64,000 bases of DNA, from assembly GCF_000429245.1 (NCBI RefSeq), contig NZ_AUBM01000006.1:409794-473793 (forward strand), in the 5' to 3' direction. This document shows positions 19,201 through 27,723 of the stretch, piece after piece. The position numbers were made by a program, and so were the translations under genes. Numbering within the stretch: the stretch's first letter is position 1; every line of letters begins with the position of its first letter. This DNA is from Schaalia georgiae DSM 6843. GTDB taxonomy: Bacteria; Actinomycetota; Actinomycetes; Actinomycetales; Actinomycetaceae. The notes under the pieces are model-generated. The model saw only the letters and a list, made by a program, of their open reading frames with translations, ran no database searches and was not told where the DNA came from.

Positions 19201-19398
19201 GATCTCGAAGCCGTCTTCGTTGGTTGTGGCGCCGACGGCGGGTTTGAGCGCGGACGAGGCGGGGCTGGACGAGGCGGGGGCCGCGGCCTGGTCGCGGCCG
19301 CCTGGAAGCGCTTGTGCTGGTGCTGCGAAAGCTGCGCCCCCGATTAACGCTCCTGTGAGCGCGATCGCGAGCGCGCCGCGTGGCATATGGGGAGTCAT
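16267..19398 (-). CDS. BspA-type leucine-rich-repeat surface protein with cell-wall-binding repeats
   Basis: 1043 residues. Signal peptide (1-30, ending AAPAQA), a short Ala/Ser linker, then from about residue 60 to 725 a long array of BspA/TpLRR (LRR_5) repeats of about 23 residues with the pattern LPDSLxxIGxxAFxxS. Residues about 734-837 are a module shared with the next surface protein. From about 899 to the end are six or so 20-residue Trp/Tyr/Gly repeats (TGWVRDGGYWF, GWLVDGGAWYYL) of the choline/glucan-binding type, which would hold the protein on the wall non-covalently. BspA proteins of oral bacteria bind host matrix and other bacteria; adhesion is inferred. No LPXTG motif. Confidence 0.88.
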   Translation of the reverse strand: MTPHMPRGALAIALTGALIGGAAFAAPAQALPGGRDQAAAPASSSPASSALKPAVGATTNEDGFEIDANGVLLRYTGSASDVRIPGKVTAIADEAMRGTTAERITVPSTVRTIGDRAFADARQLKTLVFEDTADHPSQLTALGAEVALNTLALTEITVPAKTASLGEGAFASSGITRLSLPDSLTSLPARMAQGTGLLEEVVVGDGVTEIGDSAFRSARELRGLGVRQADGSAAAGFPFSLVTIGRDAFTESGLRSIDLPASVRSVGYGAFAETPNLAHVGLNEGLASIGEFAFNNTGISELAIPDSVTTVGGSAFGGNGSLTRVHIGRGVAAGQLSTVFAGSPQLGAFTADPANASYEAVDGVLYSKDRTGLVAYPAAKGSGGTYTVLDGTTRIEPSAVFGAALTGIVLPDSLRSIGNKAFSGSGLESVVLPKGFQALEESAFWAMPSLARVDLGGTKTIGEEAFFASRALRTVDFRADLGRLTAIGSYAFAETGLVSAALPDSVASLGDQAFARSPELKDVHLGSGLTEVGARVFTGSTALASLSLAPSNPVLSLDGSVLYQQRDDGCHLVYAAVAAPTPAYSVRPGTAQIDEAAFKGIPTLREVVVPEGVKAIGAEAFAEIPELTDVALPDSLEEVADVFAGTRVGTIEFGARTRTIGEAAFTGALPIRMIVRGGKDGSFTSPEETTPRYAASAFFGEGMKRIAYTHGNFPQTLVLPSTVEELVLTTGALKAEQLAASHVYVAAGEGSVAWSVARAAMEKAGLDPASQLHRYVDPALSLSSPVIDQVGDASKVQVEAGQTIEVTATLTGGVSVGREARAIEIGPGGAETVVSDWNSAYDSDPSPDGADGGVLSSWVRFTWVPLVDGASLRVETRDITFRVVAGVVGSAVPSAPVPGEGQWVRDSVGWWYRFGDGTYPRGQALVIDGATYRFDESGHARTGWVRDGGYWFHHGASGAMSTGWLVDGGAWYYLIPGWGAMAIGWVNDGGTWYYLNAAGHMTTGWQKIEGSWYYLGDSGKMTTGWRHIDGYWRFFEPTGELRH
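16417..16819. repeat. Cell-wall-binding cassette shared with the second surface gene (copy 1)
   Basis: This 403-bp block aligns without gaps to 20560-20962 (offset 4143) with a small number of substitutions concentrated in a few short patches. It encodes the same Trp/Tyr repeats. On the coding strand it uses more GGT, GAT and TTG codons than its surroundings, so the cassette looks imported or homogenised separately from the LRR parts. Confidence 0.9.
16888..17196. repeat. 309-bp linker cassette shared with the second surface gene (copy 1)
   Basis: Aligns gap-free to 21253-21561 with only about two differences. It encodes the module running from EQLAASHVYVAAGEG to EIGPGGAETVVSDW in both proteins. 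The DNA between this block and the 403-bp block is unrelated in the two genes. Confidence 0.9.
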
Positions 19399-19476
19399 GG
19401 CCGTTCCAATGGTCGAGGGGGCGGGGAGTGGGGACGGCCATGGACGGCAGTCCCTGATTCCATTAACGGTATTGGT

Positions 19477-19541
19477 TATTCATTACCACTTCAAGCAATT
19501 TATCATACGGCATTATAAATAGCGCGTATTCATTACCGCTT
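19477..19541. promoter_or_regulatory. Direct repeats in the AT-rich upstream region of the LRR gene
   Basis: TATTCATTACCACTT (19477-19491) and TATTCATTACCGCTT (19527-19541) are spaced 50 bp apart in the only strongly AT-rich stretch near the LRR gene's 5' end. They are good candidates for regulator sites within the promoter region. Confidence 0.5.
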
Positions 19542-19680
19542 AATCGTTCGATTGAGCAACTAGTCGTCCGGCGGACTGAGCCGCCTTCTCATTGGAGTCC
19601 GGGGCACCGGGCGCCTCCGGTCCGGGCTCGCCCCTGGCCTGCCGACAGTGGCGTTCCGCATAGTTGTGCAATCGCTTGGC

Positions 19681-19880
19681 GGTCGGGGCGGAGCACGGGC
19701 TGTTTTGCAAGCGTTGCCCGACTGCGTGCGGCCGAGCTCCTTGGTGGTCGGGGCGGAGCACGGGCTGTTTTACAAGCGAAGTTGAGTTTTCAAAGGGCTA
19801 CCACACTTTGCAAGCGTTATAACACTTGCAAAGTGTGGTAGCCCTGTAAAAGCGGAGGTACCGCTGTGAGAACAGCCCAC
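19681..19880. repeat. TTTGCAAG palindrome element, copy 1
   Basis: A direct repeat of more than 30 bp (from 19681 and from 19746, offset 65) ends in GTTTTGCAAGCG. It is followed by TTTTCAAAGGG and a 50-bp palindrome at 19795-19844 with a single mismatched pair; its 32-bp core (19804-19835) begins CACTTTGCAAGC. Beyond it come CCCTGTAAAAGCGGAGG and GCTGTGAGAAC. The same words in the same order occur at 55763-55940. No coding potential. Confidence 0.9.
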
Positions 19881-19908
19881 CGCGCGCCCCGCGGCGCCCG
19901 GCGGGGCG

Positions 19909-19999
19909 CATCGGGGCAGGAAACCACCTACTGGGGCAGGTTAACCCCCATTGGGGCAGGTTAATAACCTACCCCAATGCACCGTAACCTACCCCAATG
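19909..19999. repeat. Mirrored 20-bp-period CATTGGGG array, copy 1
   Basis: Forward units start at 19909 (CATCGGGG), 19929 (CTGGGG form) and 19949 (CATTGGGG), exactly 20 bp apart. Reverse units CCCCAATG start at 19972 and 19992, again 20 bp apart. The mirror axis is GGTTAATAACC at 19959-19969. Two other copies of this architecture lie at 45192-45260 and 56072-56201. The whole 951-bp gap 19399-20349 contains no plausible gene. Confidence 0.92.
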
Positions 20000-20132
20000 C
20001 GGACGCGCACCGACGCCGAACAGCATGGCGGCTCAACAGTGCCCAATGACCCGGAGACACGGGCCGGCTCGTCACCGGGCAGCGGGAGCACGCCACAGGG
20101 CACCGCTGCGGGAACAGACCCCGCTCCGCCCC

Positions 20133-20292
20133 GCATTGCGCAGAAAAGGGCCCCACGGACGAGCGGTCCGATCAGACGGGTAGTCCGATCAGGCGGCACT
20201 GCCCCGCCCAGCATTACGCGGAGAAGGGTGTCCCACGGACGGCTGGTCCGATCAGACAGCGCTACTCCACCCCCGCATTGCACAGAGAAGGG
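20133..20292. repeat. Degenerate tandem repeat with GTCCGATCAG words
   Basis: Three units begin GCATTGCGCAGAAAAGGG (20133), GCATTACGCGGAGAAGGG (20211) and GCATTGCACAGAGAAGGG (20275), with GGTCCGATCAGAC at 20165 and 20245 and a variant at 20181. The unit length varies (78 and 64 bp). It ends in the terminator of the subtilase gene. Confidence 0.8.
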
Positions 20293-20329
20293 GCTGGCGC
20301 GCAGCGATTCCTCGCTGCGCGCCAGCCCC
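20290..20329 (-). terminator. Terminator hairpin of the subtilase/LRR gene
   Basis: A perfect 18-bp stem (GGGGCTGGCGCGCAGCGA and its complement) with a TTCC tetraloop, 21 bp beyond the stop codon. No U-tract, as is common in high-GC bacteria. Confidence 0.85.
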
Positions 20330-20349
20330 GGAGCGGTTCGCTCAGGGGA

Positions 20350-23300
20350 TCACCCTTTCAGCGCACCGGATGGGCCGAACTCGTACCACTTGCCGCCGAT
20401 CTGCTGCCAGCCCGTGGCCATGCGGCCGGAGGCATCCAGGTAGTACCAGTACCCGCCGTCGACAACCCAACCGGTCACCATGGCGCCCGAGGGAGCGAGG
20501 TAGTACCAGTACCCGCCGTCGGCAACCCAGCCGGTGGCCATGCGGCCCGAGGAGCCCATGTAGTACCAGGTTCCACCGTCATTGACCCAGCCGGTCGCCA
20601 TAGCGCCCCAACCGGGGATCAGGTAGTACCAGGCGCCACCATCGACCAACCAACCAGTGGACATCGCACCAGAAGCCCCATGGTGGAACCAGTACCCGCC
20701 ATCACGCACCCAACCAGTGCGCAGGTATCCCGACTCGTCGAAACGGTACGTCGCACCATCGATCACCAGGGCCTGACCACGCGGATACGTCCCATCGCCG
20801 AACCGGTACCACCAACCAACAGAATCCCGCACCCACTGGCCCTCACCAGGCACCGGAGCAGAAGGCACGGCAGAACCCACCACACCAGCGACCACACGGA
20901 ACGTGGCATCACGCGCCTCGACGCGCAACGACGCCCCATCAACCGACGGAACCCACGTGAAGGCAGCCGACGACGAGGGCACGCGCCCGTCCCCAGTGGG
21001 TCCGTCAGCCGCCCCGGCCGCCTGGCCGGAGGCAACGGACTGCGTGGGCGCGGCCTGGCCCGCGGGCGCTGCCTGGCCGGAGCCGGACTGGGCTTGGCCT
21101 GAGCCGGACTGGGCTTGGCCTGAGCCGGACTGGGCTTGATCCGAGCCGGACTGGGCCCCGCCCTCGTCCGCGCCTGCGGGCGCCTGCGCACCCGGCTCCG
21201 CCCCGGCGTTCGCGCCCGGCGCGGGGGAGGGCTGGGCGGCGCCCATGGCGGCCCAGTCGGAGACGACGGTCTCAGCGCCGCCGGGCCCGATCTCGATGGC
21301 GCGGGCCTCGCGTCCGACGGAGACGCCGCCGGTCAGCGTGGCCGTCACCTCAATGGTCTGGCCCGCCTCCACCTGGACCTTCGAGGCATCCCCCACCTGG
21401 TCGATCACAGGCGAGGACAACGACAGAGCCGGATCCACATACCGGTGCAGCTGGGACGCCGGATCCAAACCGGCCTTCTCCATAGCCGCCCTGGCCACCG
21501 ACCACGCGACCGACCCCTCACCAGCGGCCACGTACACGTGAGAGGCGGCGAGCTGCTCGGCGCTGAGCGCGTAGGTCCCCAGCGCGAGTACCTCGACGGT
21601 GGAGGGGAGCACCAGCGTCTGCGGGAAGGAACCCCCGTAGCCGTAATTGATCCGTTTCATGCCCTCGCCGAAGAACGCGGCCGTAGCGCGGGCGCCCGTG
21701 GAGTCCGTCGACCCGGTGAAGGAGCCGCCGACGCCACCGCGCACGATCATGCGGTCCGGCACGTTGCCCTTGAAGGCGTTCTCGTCGATGGTGTGGATCC
21801 GCGTGCCGAACTCGATGAACTCGATCGCCGTGGAGTACAGGCCATCGACCGTCTCCAGGGAGTCGGGCAGGACGATCTCAGTCAGTGACGACGCGTTGTT
21901 GAAGGACCCGGCCTTGAGGACCTTCAGGCCCTCGGGCAGGACGACGCGCTGGAGCGCCTTGTTGTTGCGGAACGCCTGCGCGTCGATCTGCACGGTCCCG
22001 GGGCGCACCGAGTACTCGGTGAACGTGTTCGTCGGCAGGGACAGCACCAGGTGCGTCCCGTCCTGCCGTTTCGCGTACAGGACGTTGTTCTCCGCCGAGT
22101 ACACGGGGTTGTCCGGGCTGACGGTCAGTGCCCGCAGCACATCCGAACCGGCGAGGAAGCCCGTGTCCAGATCCGTCAGCGCCGCCCCGATGCGGACCTC
22201 CTCCAGGTGCGGGTTGTTCTCGAAGGCGAAGGCGCCGACCGACTTCAGCGAGTCCGGGAAGACGAGGACACGGACGGGGACGCCGGAGAACGCCATAGAG
22301 CCCACCGCCTCCAGCCGGTTCAGGTCGGTCCTGAAGTCCACTGATGTGAGCGAGGAGGAGTCGAAGGCGGAGTCGCCGATCGTCACCGTGCCACCCAGGT
22401 TGGCGCTGGCCAGGTTCGCCGTCGACTGGAAGGCGTGCGCCTCCAGCGTCTCGAACTGGTCGGGCAGCACCACATCGGTCAGTTGCGCGTTCGCGAAGGC
22501 GCACACGCCGATGGACCGCAGCGACGCCGGGAAGCTGATCTGACGCAGGGGGGCCTGCTGGAACGCCTCGTCGTCGATGCGGGCGGTCCCATCGACCACC
22601 GTGTAGGACCCGCCGCTGTTCTTCGCCATGGGGTAGGCGACCAGGTGCGTGTGGTCCTTCGTGTACAGGACTCCGTCGACGCTCTCGTAGGAGGCGTTCG
22701 CCGAGTCCACCGTGATGGACGAGAGCTTGGGCGAGAGCGTGAAAGCGGAGACCAGTTGGTCCGGGGCCACATTCGGGCCCAGGTGGGCCTTCGTCAGCTC
22801 GGGCATCGCCTTGAAGGCGCCCTTTCCGACTGTGGTCACCGAGTCGGGCAGCTCGACCTCGGTGAGCAGCGTTCCTGAGAACGCCTGCTCGCCCACGGAG
22901 ACGAGGCCTTTGTTGAGGCCCAGGTGGGTGAGCGGCGCCTTCATGAAGGCGCTGTCGCCGATGGTGCTCACGGAGGCCGGCAGGTCCAACGAGGCGAAAC
23001 GGGTGCCGCTGAACGCGCTCGCCCCGATGGTCGTCAGGGCCGAGGGCAGTCCTGCCTTGGTGGAGCCGTCGGCCTGGCGGATGCGCAGCTCGCCGAGCGA
23101 GGTGTTCTCCGAGAAGGCGGACGCCCCGATCTGCGTGACCGCGTCGCCGATGGTCACCTCGTTGAGCTGGGAACTGCGTTCGGCAAGATCCGAGGGGATC
23201 GCCGTCAGCGAATCAGGCAGGGACAGGCGCTTGATCGTGGAGTTCGAGAACGCGCCGCCTCCCAGCTTGACGACCTTCGACGGCAGGAGGATCTCGTCGA

Positions 23301-26300
23301 GGCTGTAGTCGTTATCGACCAGGGCGCCCCCGAGCTCGGTGAGCTGGGAGGGGTGTGCGGCGGTGTCCTCGAAGACCACTGCCGTCAGCCTGCGCGCGTC
23401 GGCGAACGCCCGGTTCCCGATCGTGCGGACGGTGGCGGGGATGGTGATGCGCTCGGCGTTGACGCCCCGCAGCGCCTCGTCGGCGATCGCGGTGACCGTG
23501 TCGGGCACGCTGATGGTGCTGCCCGAGCCGCGGTACTGCGTGAGCACGCCGTCCGCGTCGATGACGAAGTCGTCGTAGTCGCCCTGGTGCACCTCGACTG
23601 GGGCGGTCGCCGTCTTATCACCGGCGGGGGTCGCCACCGTGGCGGTGACGGTGCCGCGCGCGGAGCGGTCCCCCGCTGTAATGGTGGCGCTCAGGGTGTC
23701 GGCGGAGGGCTGGATGGATGCGCCCTCCACGTCCAGGGCCCACGTCACCGAGGATCCCCGCAGCGAGGGGGCCAGCAGCGCCGAGACGCCCGCCTGCCCG
23801 CTGGTGGGGATGATGATCGGGGAGTCGGAGAGGGCGATCCCGGTCTCGTCGGAGACGGGGGCGACCTTCACATGGGCCGTTGCGCTGACCGCCGGATCCG
23901 CGGCCGACGCCACGACGATGTCCGCCTCCCCCTGGCCGACGCCCGTCACCACGCCGGAGTCGCTGACCGTGGCCACCGCCTGGTCGCTGGAGGACCACGT
24001 GACGTCGGTCATGTTGGCTTCGGCGGGCTCGTGGCTCACGCCCAGCTTCGCGTTCTGGCCGGGCACCAGCGACAGCGACGACTGGTCCAGGGTGAGCGAG
24101 GTCATCGGAATGGACTCGACGACGACGCGGTGGCTCTTCGAGGCATTGATCCCGAAGTCCCACGCGTGCAGCAGCGGGGTGGAGGGGAGTTTGCCCTTGC
24201 CGCCCTGCTCCGTCCAGCTCTTCTGCAGATCGGAGGCGCGCACGTCGAAGTGGTAGCGGTGGGTCCCGTCCGCTTCGACCGTGCCGTCGTCGGCCACCAG
24301 GATGCGGTGGAACCAGCCGCCGCTGTCCGGGTCGGCGAAGTCGACCGCTGCCAGGGGCGAGGAGTCGGCCACGTCGAAGGAAATGGTCTTCTCCGCGCCT
24401 TCGCCCGTGGTGGCGAGGTTGGAGATCTCAGGCGCCACGGTGTCCATCGTGAAGTCGTAGGACAGCTCCTGGTGGGAGGAGTCCGGGCCATCGGTGTCCG
24501 TCGAGATCGTCAGCTTGTAGGCGCCGTCGGGCACGAGGTCGCCCTGCTCATCGCGCCCGTCGAAGATCGGCGAGCCGATCCGGGCCTCGGCGTAGAGGAC
24601 CTCCATCCTCCGGGGGTTGAACAGCGACTTGTGGGCGCCGTCGAAGGTGTAGGAGCGCACCGTCTCGCCCGCCTCGTTGGTGTACGTGTACGTCATCTTC
24701 GCGGTGGAGCGCAGTGTGCCGGTCACGGGCTGGATCGAGTTGGGCGACACCGACCATCCACTGTTCGACACGATGTAGCGCGACGGGTCGGGCTTCACCT
24801 GGTCGAGGGAGCCGATCTTCTGCAGCGGGTTGACTCCCAGCGGCATCCCGGTCGTCGTCGAGGCGAGGGCCGACTTGTAGATGTGGGCCTTCTGGGCGCC
24901 CTCGTCGGACCACTTCGTGTCGAACACGTTCGCGGCGCCCCAGTTCCCGTAGAAGCCCAGGAAGGGCACCGTCAGGCCGGGCTCCCCCTCGGTCTGCGAG
25001 GCGAACTCGACGAATCCGTCGATGAAGGTCCCCTTGGGCAGGTTCGCGCCGACGTAGTCGGCGAAGGACTGCTCGACGGCGATGGCGATGCCCACCCGCG
25101 CCGTGCCCCCGGCGGGGACGGTGATGGTGGCGCCCTCGGAGGTGCCCGAGACGCCCTCGCCCGAGTAGGACACGGTGATGCCCTCACTGCGGAAGTTCTT
25201 CGAGTGCTCGCAGATCAGACCGCTCTCGTTGACCAGCTCGGACAGGGCCTGGCTGGACAGCGCGTAGGAGCGCGCCTCGGAGTCCACGTTGCGCAGGGTG
25301 ATGCCGAAGGTCCAGCCGCTGGTGCCATCACCCAGGTCGGCCTTGGGGCGCGACGGGGAGCGGGCCCCATCGACCGTGGGGTAGACGGTGGCCGTCGTGG
25401 CCGCCAGGGCGTCGGCGATCCCAGCGCCCTGCTTGCGCGGGGAGTAGTAGGCGCCCGTGCCCTGGTGGGCGTCGACGACCGGGTGCGCCGTGCCCATCAG
25501 CAAATTGGTGACGACGTCGTGTTTGTCGGAGTCCGAGAAGGACGAGAAGCGCTTGTCCGAGGCGACCCGCTGGCGCACCTGCGCGGCGATGCCCGCCATC
25601 TGCGGGGTCGCCATCGACGTGCCCGACATATAGCCGTACTTGTCACCGGGGAGCGCCGAGTAGATGTTGCCACCGGGCGCGGAGATCTCGGGCTTGAGGG
25701 TCAGATCGGGCGAGACGCCCCAGGACGAGAAGTCGGACATCGCGTAGTCGGTGGAGGGGGCCAGGCGCGCGCCCTTCTCGATGACCAGGTTGTGGTCGGC
25801 CGCGGCCAGCATCGCCTCGCCGTTCGCCTTGGAGATGAAGGCGACGGGGATGGTGGTGGTCTGGACGGCGGGGCGCGTCAGCGAGTCCGAGTCCTCGTTG
25901 TCGTAGATGACGACCGCAGTCGGTTTGTAGGGCGCCAGGGCCTTGACCTTGTCCTCGAAGGTCATGGGCTTGCCTGCGTCGGAGGTCCCGCCCCTGCGGA
26001 CCAGGGCGAAGGCGCCCTCGATCCCGTCGGGATTCGCCTGGACCATGGCCGCGATATCAGCGGCCTTGCCCTCGCCCGCGTCCACGTAGCGGTACGTCCC
26101 CGACTCGATGTCGCCGAAGGACGCCATGCCCTCCTCCAAGGGGTTGTGGCCCTCCATGTACCCGATCTGCCGACCCGCTGCGGTGAAGCAGGGCAGGCCC
26201 TCCTGGGTGTTGTCGACCGAGGCCACGGACAGGGACGTCTGGAACGTCGAGGGCTCGTCCACTGTGGAGGAGTCGGGATCCGAGGCGTAGGGAAGGTTCA

Positions 26301-27561
26301 CCCCGGAGGTGTTGCCATGGGCCGAGGAGTACGAGTTGCCCGCTGCGACATTGAGGGTGATGCCCTTCTCGCGCAGGACCTTGTAGGCGTCGGCGTAGAT
26401 GGAGGCGGCCTCGTCGCTCATGCCCGCGTCGGATCCGAAGGACATGTTGACCGAGTCGGGCTCCAGCACGCCCACGTCGTCGAGGGCGCCCAGGATCGCG
26501 GAGTCGGGTAGGGCGCCATCGGAGTCGCGCGCCACCTTGAGGGCCATGAGCTGGGCGTTCGGCGCAGTGCCGCGGATCGTGCCGCCGTTGCCGGTGGCGA
26601 TGCCCGACACGTGGGTGCCGTGCGAGAGGTCGGCGCTGGAGTGGGGCACCACGTCCGCGTCGTTGTCCGCGTAGTCGTAGGCGAAGGCGATCTTCTCAGA
26701 GACGTAGACGCCCTCCTTGCCGACGGCGAGCTTCGACTTCAAGGAGGAGACGTCGCCTTCGTGGAGTTTGACGGTGGAGTCGTCCAGGTCGCCGCTGAAT
26801 GCGGGGTGGCCCACCTCGAGGCCGGTGTCGATGACCGCGATCACCTGGCCGTCGCCCTTGTAGGCGGTGGAGTCCGCGTGGGTCATCGCCAGTGAGGACG
26901 CGTTGGCGGGGGGCTCGACTGTGTCGAGGGCGGGGGTCTCGATGTCGCGCTGGTGGAGCTCCTCCACGAACGCCGCCTTGACCCCCTCTACGCCGCGGAC
27001 CGCCTCGAGCGCCCCACGGGGGATCTCGATGGCGAATCCGTCGATGACGGTGGAGTAGTCCTTGATGTCGGTGATGGGAGTACCGCCGGAGGTGCTCACG
27101 CCGGGCAGCGCGCCCGAGACGGCGGAGGTGATGCGGTCTTTGACGACCTCGTGCTTCGTGGAGGAGGAGAGGCCGAAGATCCGCCTGTACCACGGGACTC
27201 CCACAGTGCCCTCGTCGAGTTGGACGATGACTGTGACCGGCGTGGTGCCGCCGGTGCGGTCCTCGTCGGCGAGCAGGCCGCCGTCCGGCGCCTTGGCGCC
27301 GCCACCGGCCAGTTCGGACATCGAACTGAGCCCGGTCTCGAGGCTGCGGCCGCTCTGCGAGTCGTCGCCGGCACCCGTCCCGGACTGAGCCGCAGCGCCC
27401 GACGGCTCCGCGGGGGCCGGAGCGGACGGGCGGGCCGCGTGGGAGGCCGACGGAGCGGGTGGGGGCGCGGCCGCCGTGGGTGATGCCAGCGCCACCGCGC
27501 TGGCGACGAGCGCGCTTGAGAGCGTGAGCGTGAGAGTCGCGCGTGGAATGTGTCGTTTCAT
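20350..27561 (-). CDS. Giant subtilase (S8) fused to BspA LRRs and cell-wall-binding repeats
   Basis: 2403 residues. Signal peptide (1-32), an inhibitor-like prodomain (about 105-205), then a lactocepin/C5a-peptidase-like S8 domain: Asp245 in VIAVIDTGLE, His314 in SHGTHVSG, the oxyanion Asn in VAAGNS and Ser649 in GYMSGTSMATP. A PA insertion occupies about 455-600. Fn3-like domains and an FlgD-like segment (about 1007) lead to a bacterial Ig-like Big_2 domain (about 1152-1234). BspA-type LRRs run from about 1330 to 1990, then the shared 309-bp-encoded module, a linker of QAQSGSG repeats (about 2107-2170) and eight or so Trp/Tyr wall-binding repeats (2239-2403). It should be a wall-attached protease whose LRRs direct binding; the fusion is unusual. 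Confidence 0.9.
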   Translation of the reverse strand: MKRHIPRATLTLTLSSALVASAVALASPTAAAPPPAPSASHAARPSAPAPAEPSGAAAQSGTGAGDDSQSGRSLETGLSSMSELAGGGAKAPDGGLLADEDRTGGTTPVTVIVQLDEGTVGVPWYRRIFGLSSSTKHEVVKDRITSAVSGALPGVSTSGGTPITDIKDYSTVIDGFAIEIPRGALEAVRGVEGVKAAFVEELHQRDIETPALDTVEPPANASSLAMTHADSTAYKGDGQVIAVIDTGLEVGHPAFSGDLDDSTVKLHEGDVSSLKSKLAVGKEGVYVSEKIAFAYDYADNDADVVPHSSADLSHGTHVSGIATGNGGTIRGTAPNAQLMALKVARDSDGALPDSAILGALDDVGVLEPDSVNMSFGSDAGMSDEAASIYADAYKVLREKGITLNVAAGNSYSSAHGNTSGVNLPYASDPDSSTVDEPSTFQTSLSVASVDNTQEGLPCFTAAGRQIGYMEGHNPLEEGMASFGDIESGTYRYVDAGEGKAADIAAMVQANPDGIEGAFALVRRGGTSDAGKPMTFEDKVKALAPYKPTAVVIYDNEDSDSLTRPAVQTTTIPVAFISKANGEAMLAAADHNLVIEKGARLAPSTDYAMSDFSSWGVSPDLTLKPEISAPGGNIYSALPGDKYGYMSGTSMATPQMAGIAAQVRQRVASDKRFSSFSDSDKHDVVTNLLMGTAHPVVDAHQGTGAYYSPRKQGAGIADALAATTATVYPTVDGARSPSRPKADLGDGTSGWTFGITLRNVDSEARSYALSSQALSELVNESGLICEHSKNFRSEGITVSYSGEGVSGTSEGATITVPAGGTARVGIAIAVEQSFADYVGANLPKGTFIDGFVEFASQTEGEPGLTVPFLGFYGNWGAANVFDTKWSDEGAQKAHIYKSALASTTTGMPLGVNPLQKIGSLDQVKPDPSRYIVSNSGWSVSPNSIQPVTGTLRSTAKMTYTYTNEAGETVRSYTFDGAHKSLFNPRRMEVLYAEARIGSPIFDGRDEQGDLVPDGAYKLTISTDTDGPDSSHQELSYDFTMDTVAPEISNLATTGEGAEKTISFDVADSSPLAAVDFADPDSGGWFHRILVADDGTVEADGTHRYHFDVRASDLQKSWTEQGGKGKLPSTPLLHAWDFGINASKSHRVVVESIPMTSLTLDQSSLSLVPGQNAKLGVSHEPAEANMTDVTWSSSDQAVATVSDSGVVTGVGQGEADIVVASAADPAVSATAHVKVAPVSDETGIALSDSPIIIPTSGQAGVSALLAPSLRGSSVTWALDVEGASIQPSADTLSATITAGDRSARGTVTATVATPAGDKTATAPVEVHQGDYDDFVIDADGVLTQYRGSGSTISVPDTVTAIADEALRGVNAERITIPATVRTIGNRAFADARRLTAVVFEDTAAHPSQLTELGGALVDNDYSLDEILLPSKVVKLGGGAFSNSTIKRLSLPDSLTAIPSDLAERSSQLNEVTIGDAVTQIGASAFSENTSLGELRIRQADGSTKAGLPSALTTIGASAFSGTRFASLDLPASVSTIGDSAFMKAPLTHLGLNKGLVSVGEQAFSGTLLTEVELPDSVTTVGKGAFKAMPELTKAHLGPNVAPDQLVSAFTLSPKLSSITVDSANASYESVDGVLYTKDHTHLVAYPMAKNSGGSYTVVDGTARIDDEAFQQAPLRQISFPASLRSIGVCAFANAQLTDVVLPDQFETLEAHAFQSTANLASANLGGTVTIGDSAFDSSSLTSVDFRTDLNRLEAVGSMAFSGVPVRVLVFPDSLKSVGAFAFENNPHLEEVRIGAALTDLDTGFLAGSDVLRALTVSPDNPVYSAENNVLYAKRQDGTHLVLSLPTNTFTEYSVRPGTVQIDAQAFRNNKALQRVVLPEGLKVLKAGSFNNASSLTEIVLPDSLETVDGLYSTAIEFIEFGTRIHTIDENAFKGNVPDRMIVRGGVGGSFTGSTDSTGARATAAFFGEGMKRINYGYGGSFPQTLVLPSTVEVLALGTYALSAEQLAASHVYVAAGEGSVAWSVARAAMEKAGLDPASQLHRYVDPALSLSSPVIDQVGDASKVQVEAGQTIEVTATLTGGVSVGREARAIEIGPGGAETVVSDWAAMGAAQPSPAPGANAGAEPGAQAPAGADEGGAQSGSDQAQSGSGQAQSGSGQAQSGSGQAAPAGQAAPTQSVASGQAAGAADGPTGDGRVPSSSAAFTWVPSVDGASLRVEARDATFRVVAGVVGSAVPSAPVPGEGQWVRDSVGWWYRFGDGTYPRGQALVIDGATYRFDESGYLRTGWVRDGGYWFHHGASGAMSTGWLVDGGAWYYLIPGWGAMATGWVNDGGTWYYMGSSGRMATGWVADGGYWYYLAPSGAMVTGWVVDGGYWYYLDASGRMATGWQQIGGKWYEFGPSGALKG

Positions 27562-27723
27562 GACTGCCCCATGGTTGACGGATATTGGATAAGCGCACCC
27601 TTTTCGGGGAATAAGGCCACTCCTATTTCTGCCACCCTATTGGCGAACTGTCCTTCGCATCAAGTGTGTTGTGGCGCGAAACACCGCGCCCCTCCCACAG
27701 CGTGAGACTACTACGATCCCAAT

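Noticed and set aside
16267..27561. LPXTG sorting signal in the two surface proteins
   Set aside because: Neither C-terminus has an LPXTG motif, hydrophobic helix and basic tail; both end in wall-binding repeats.
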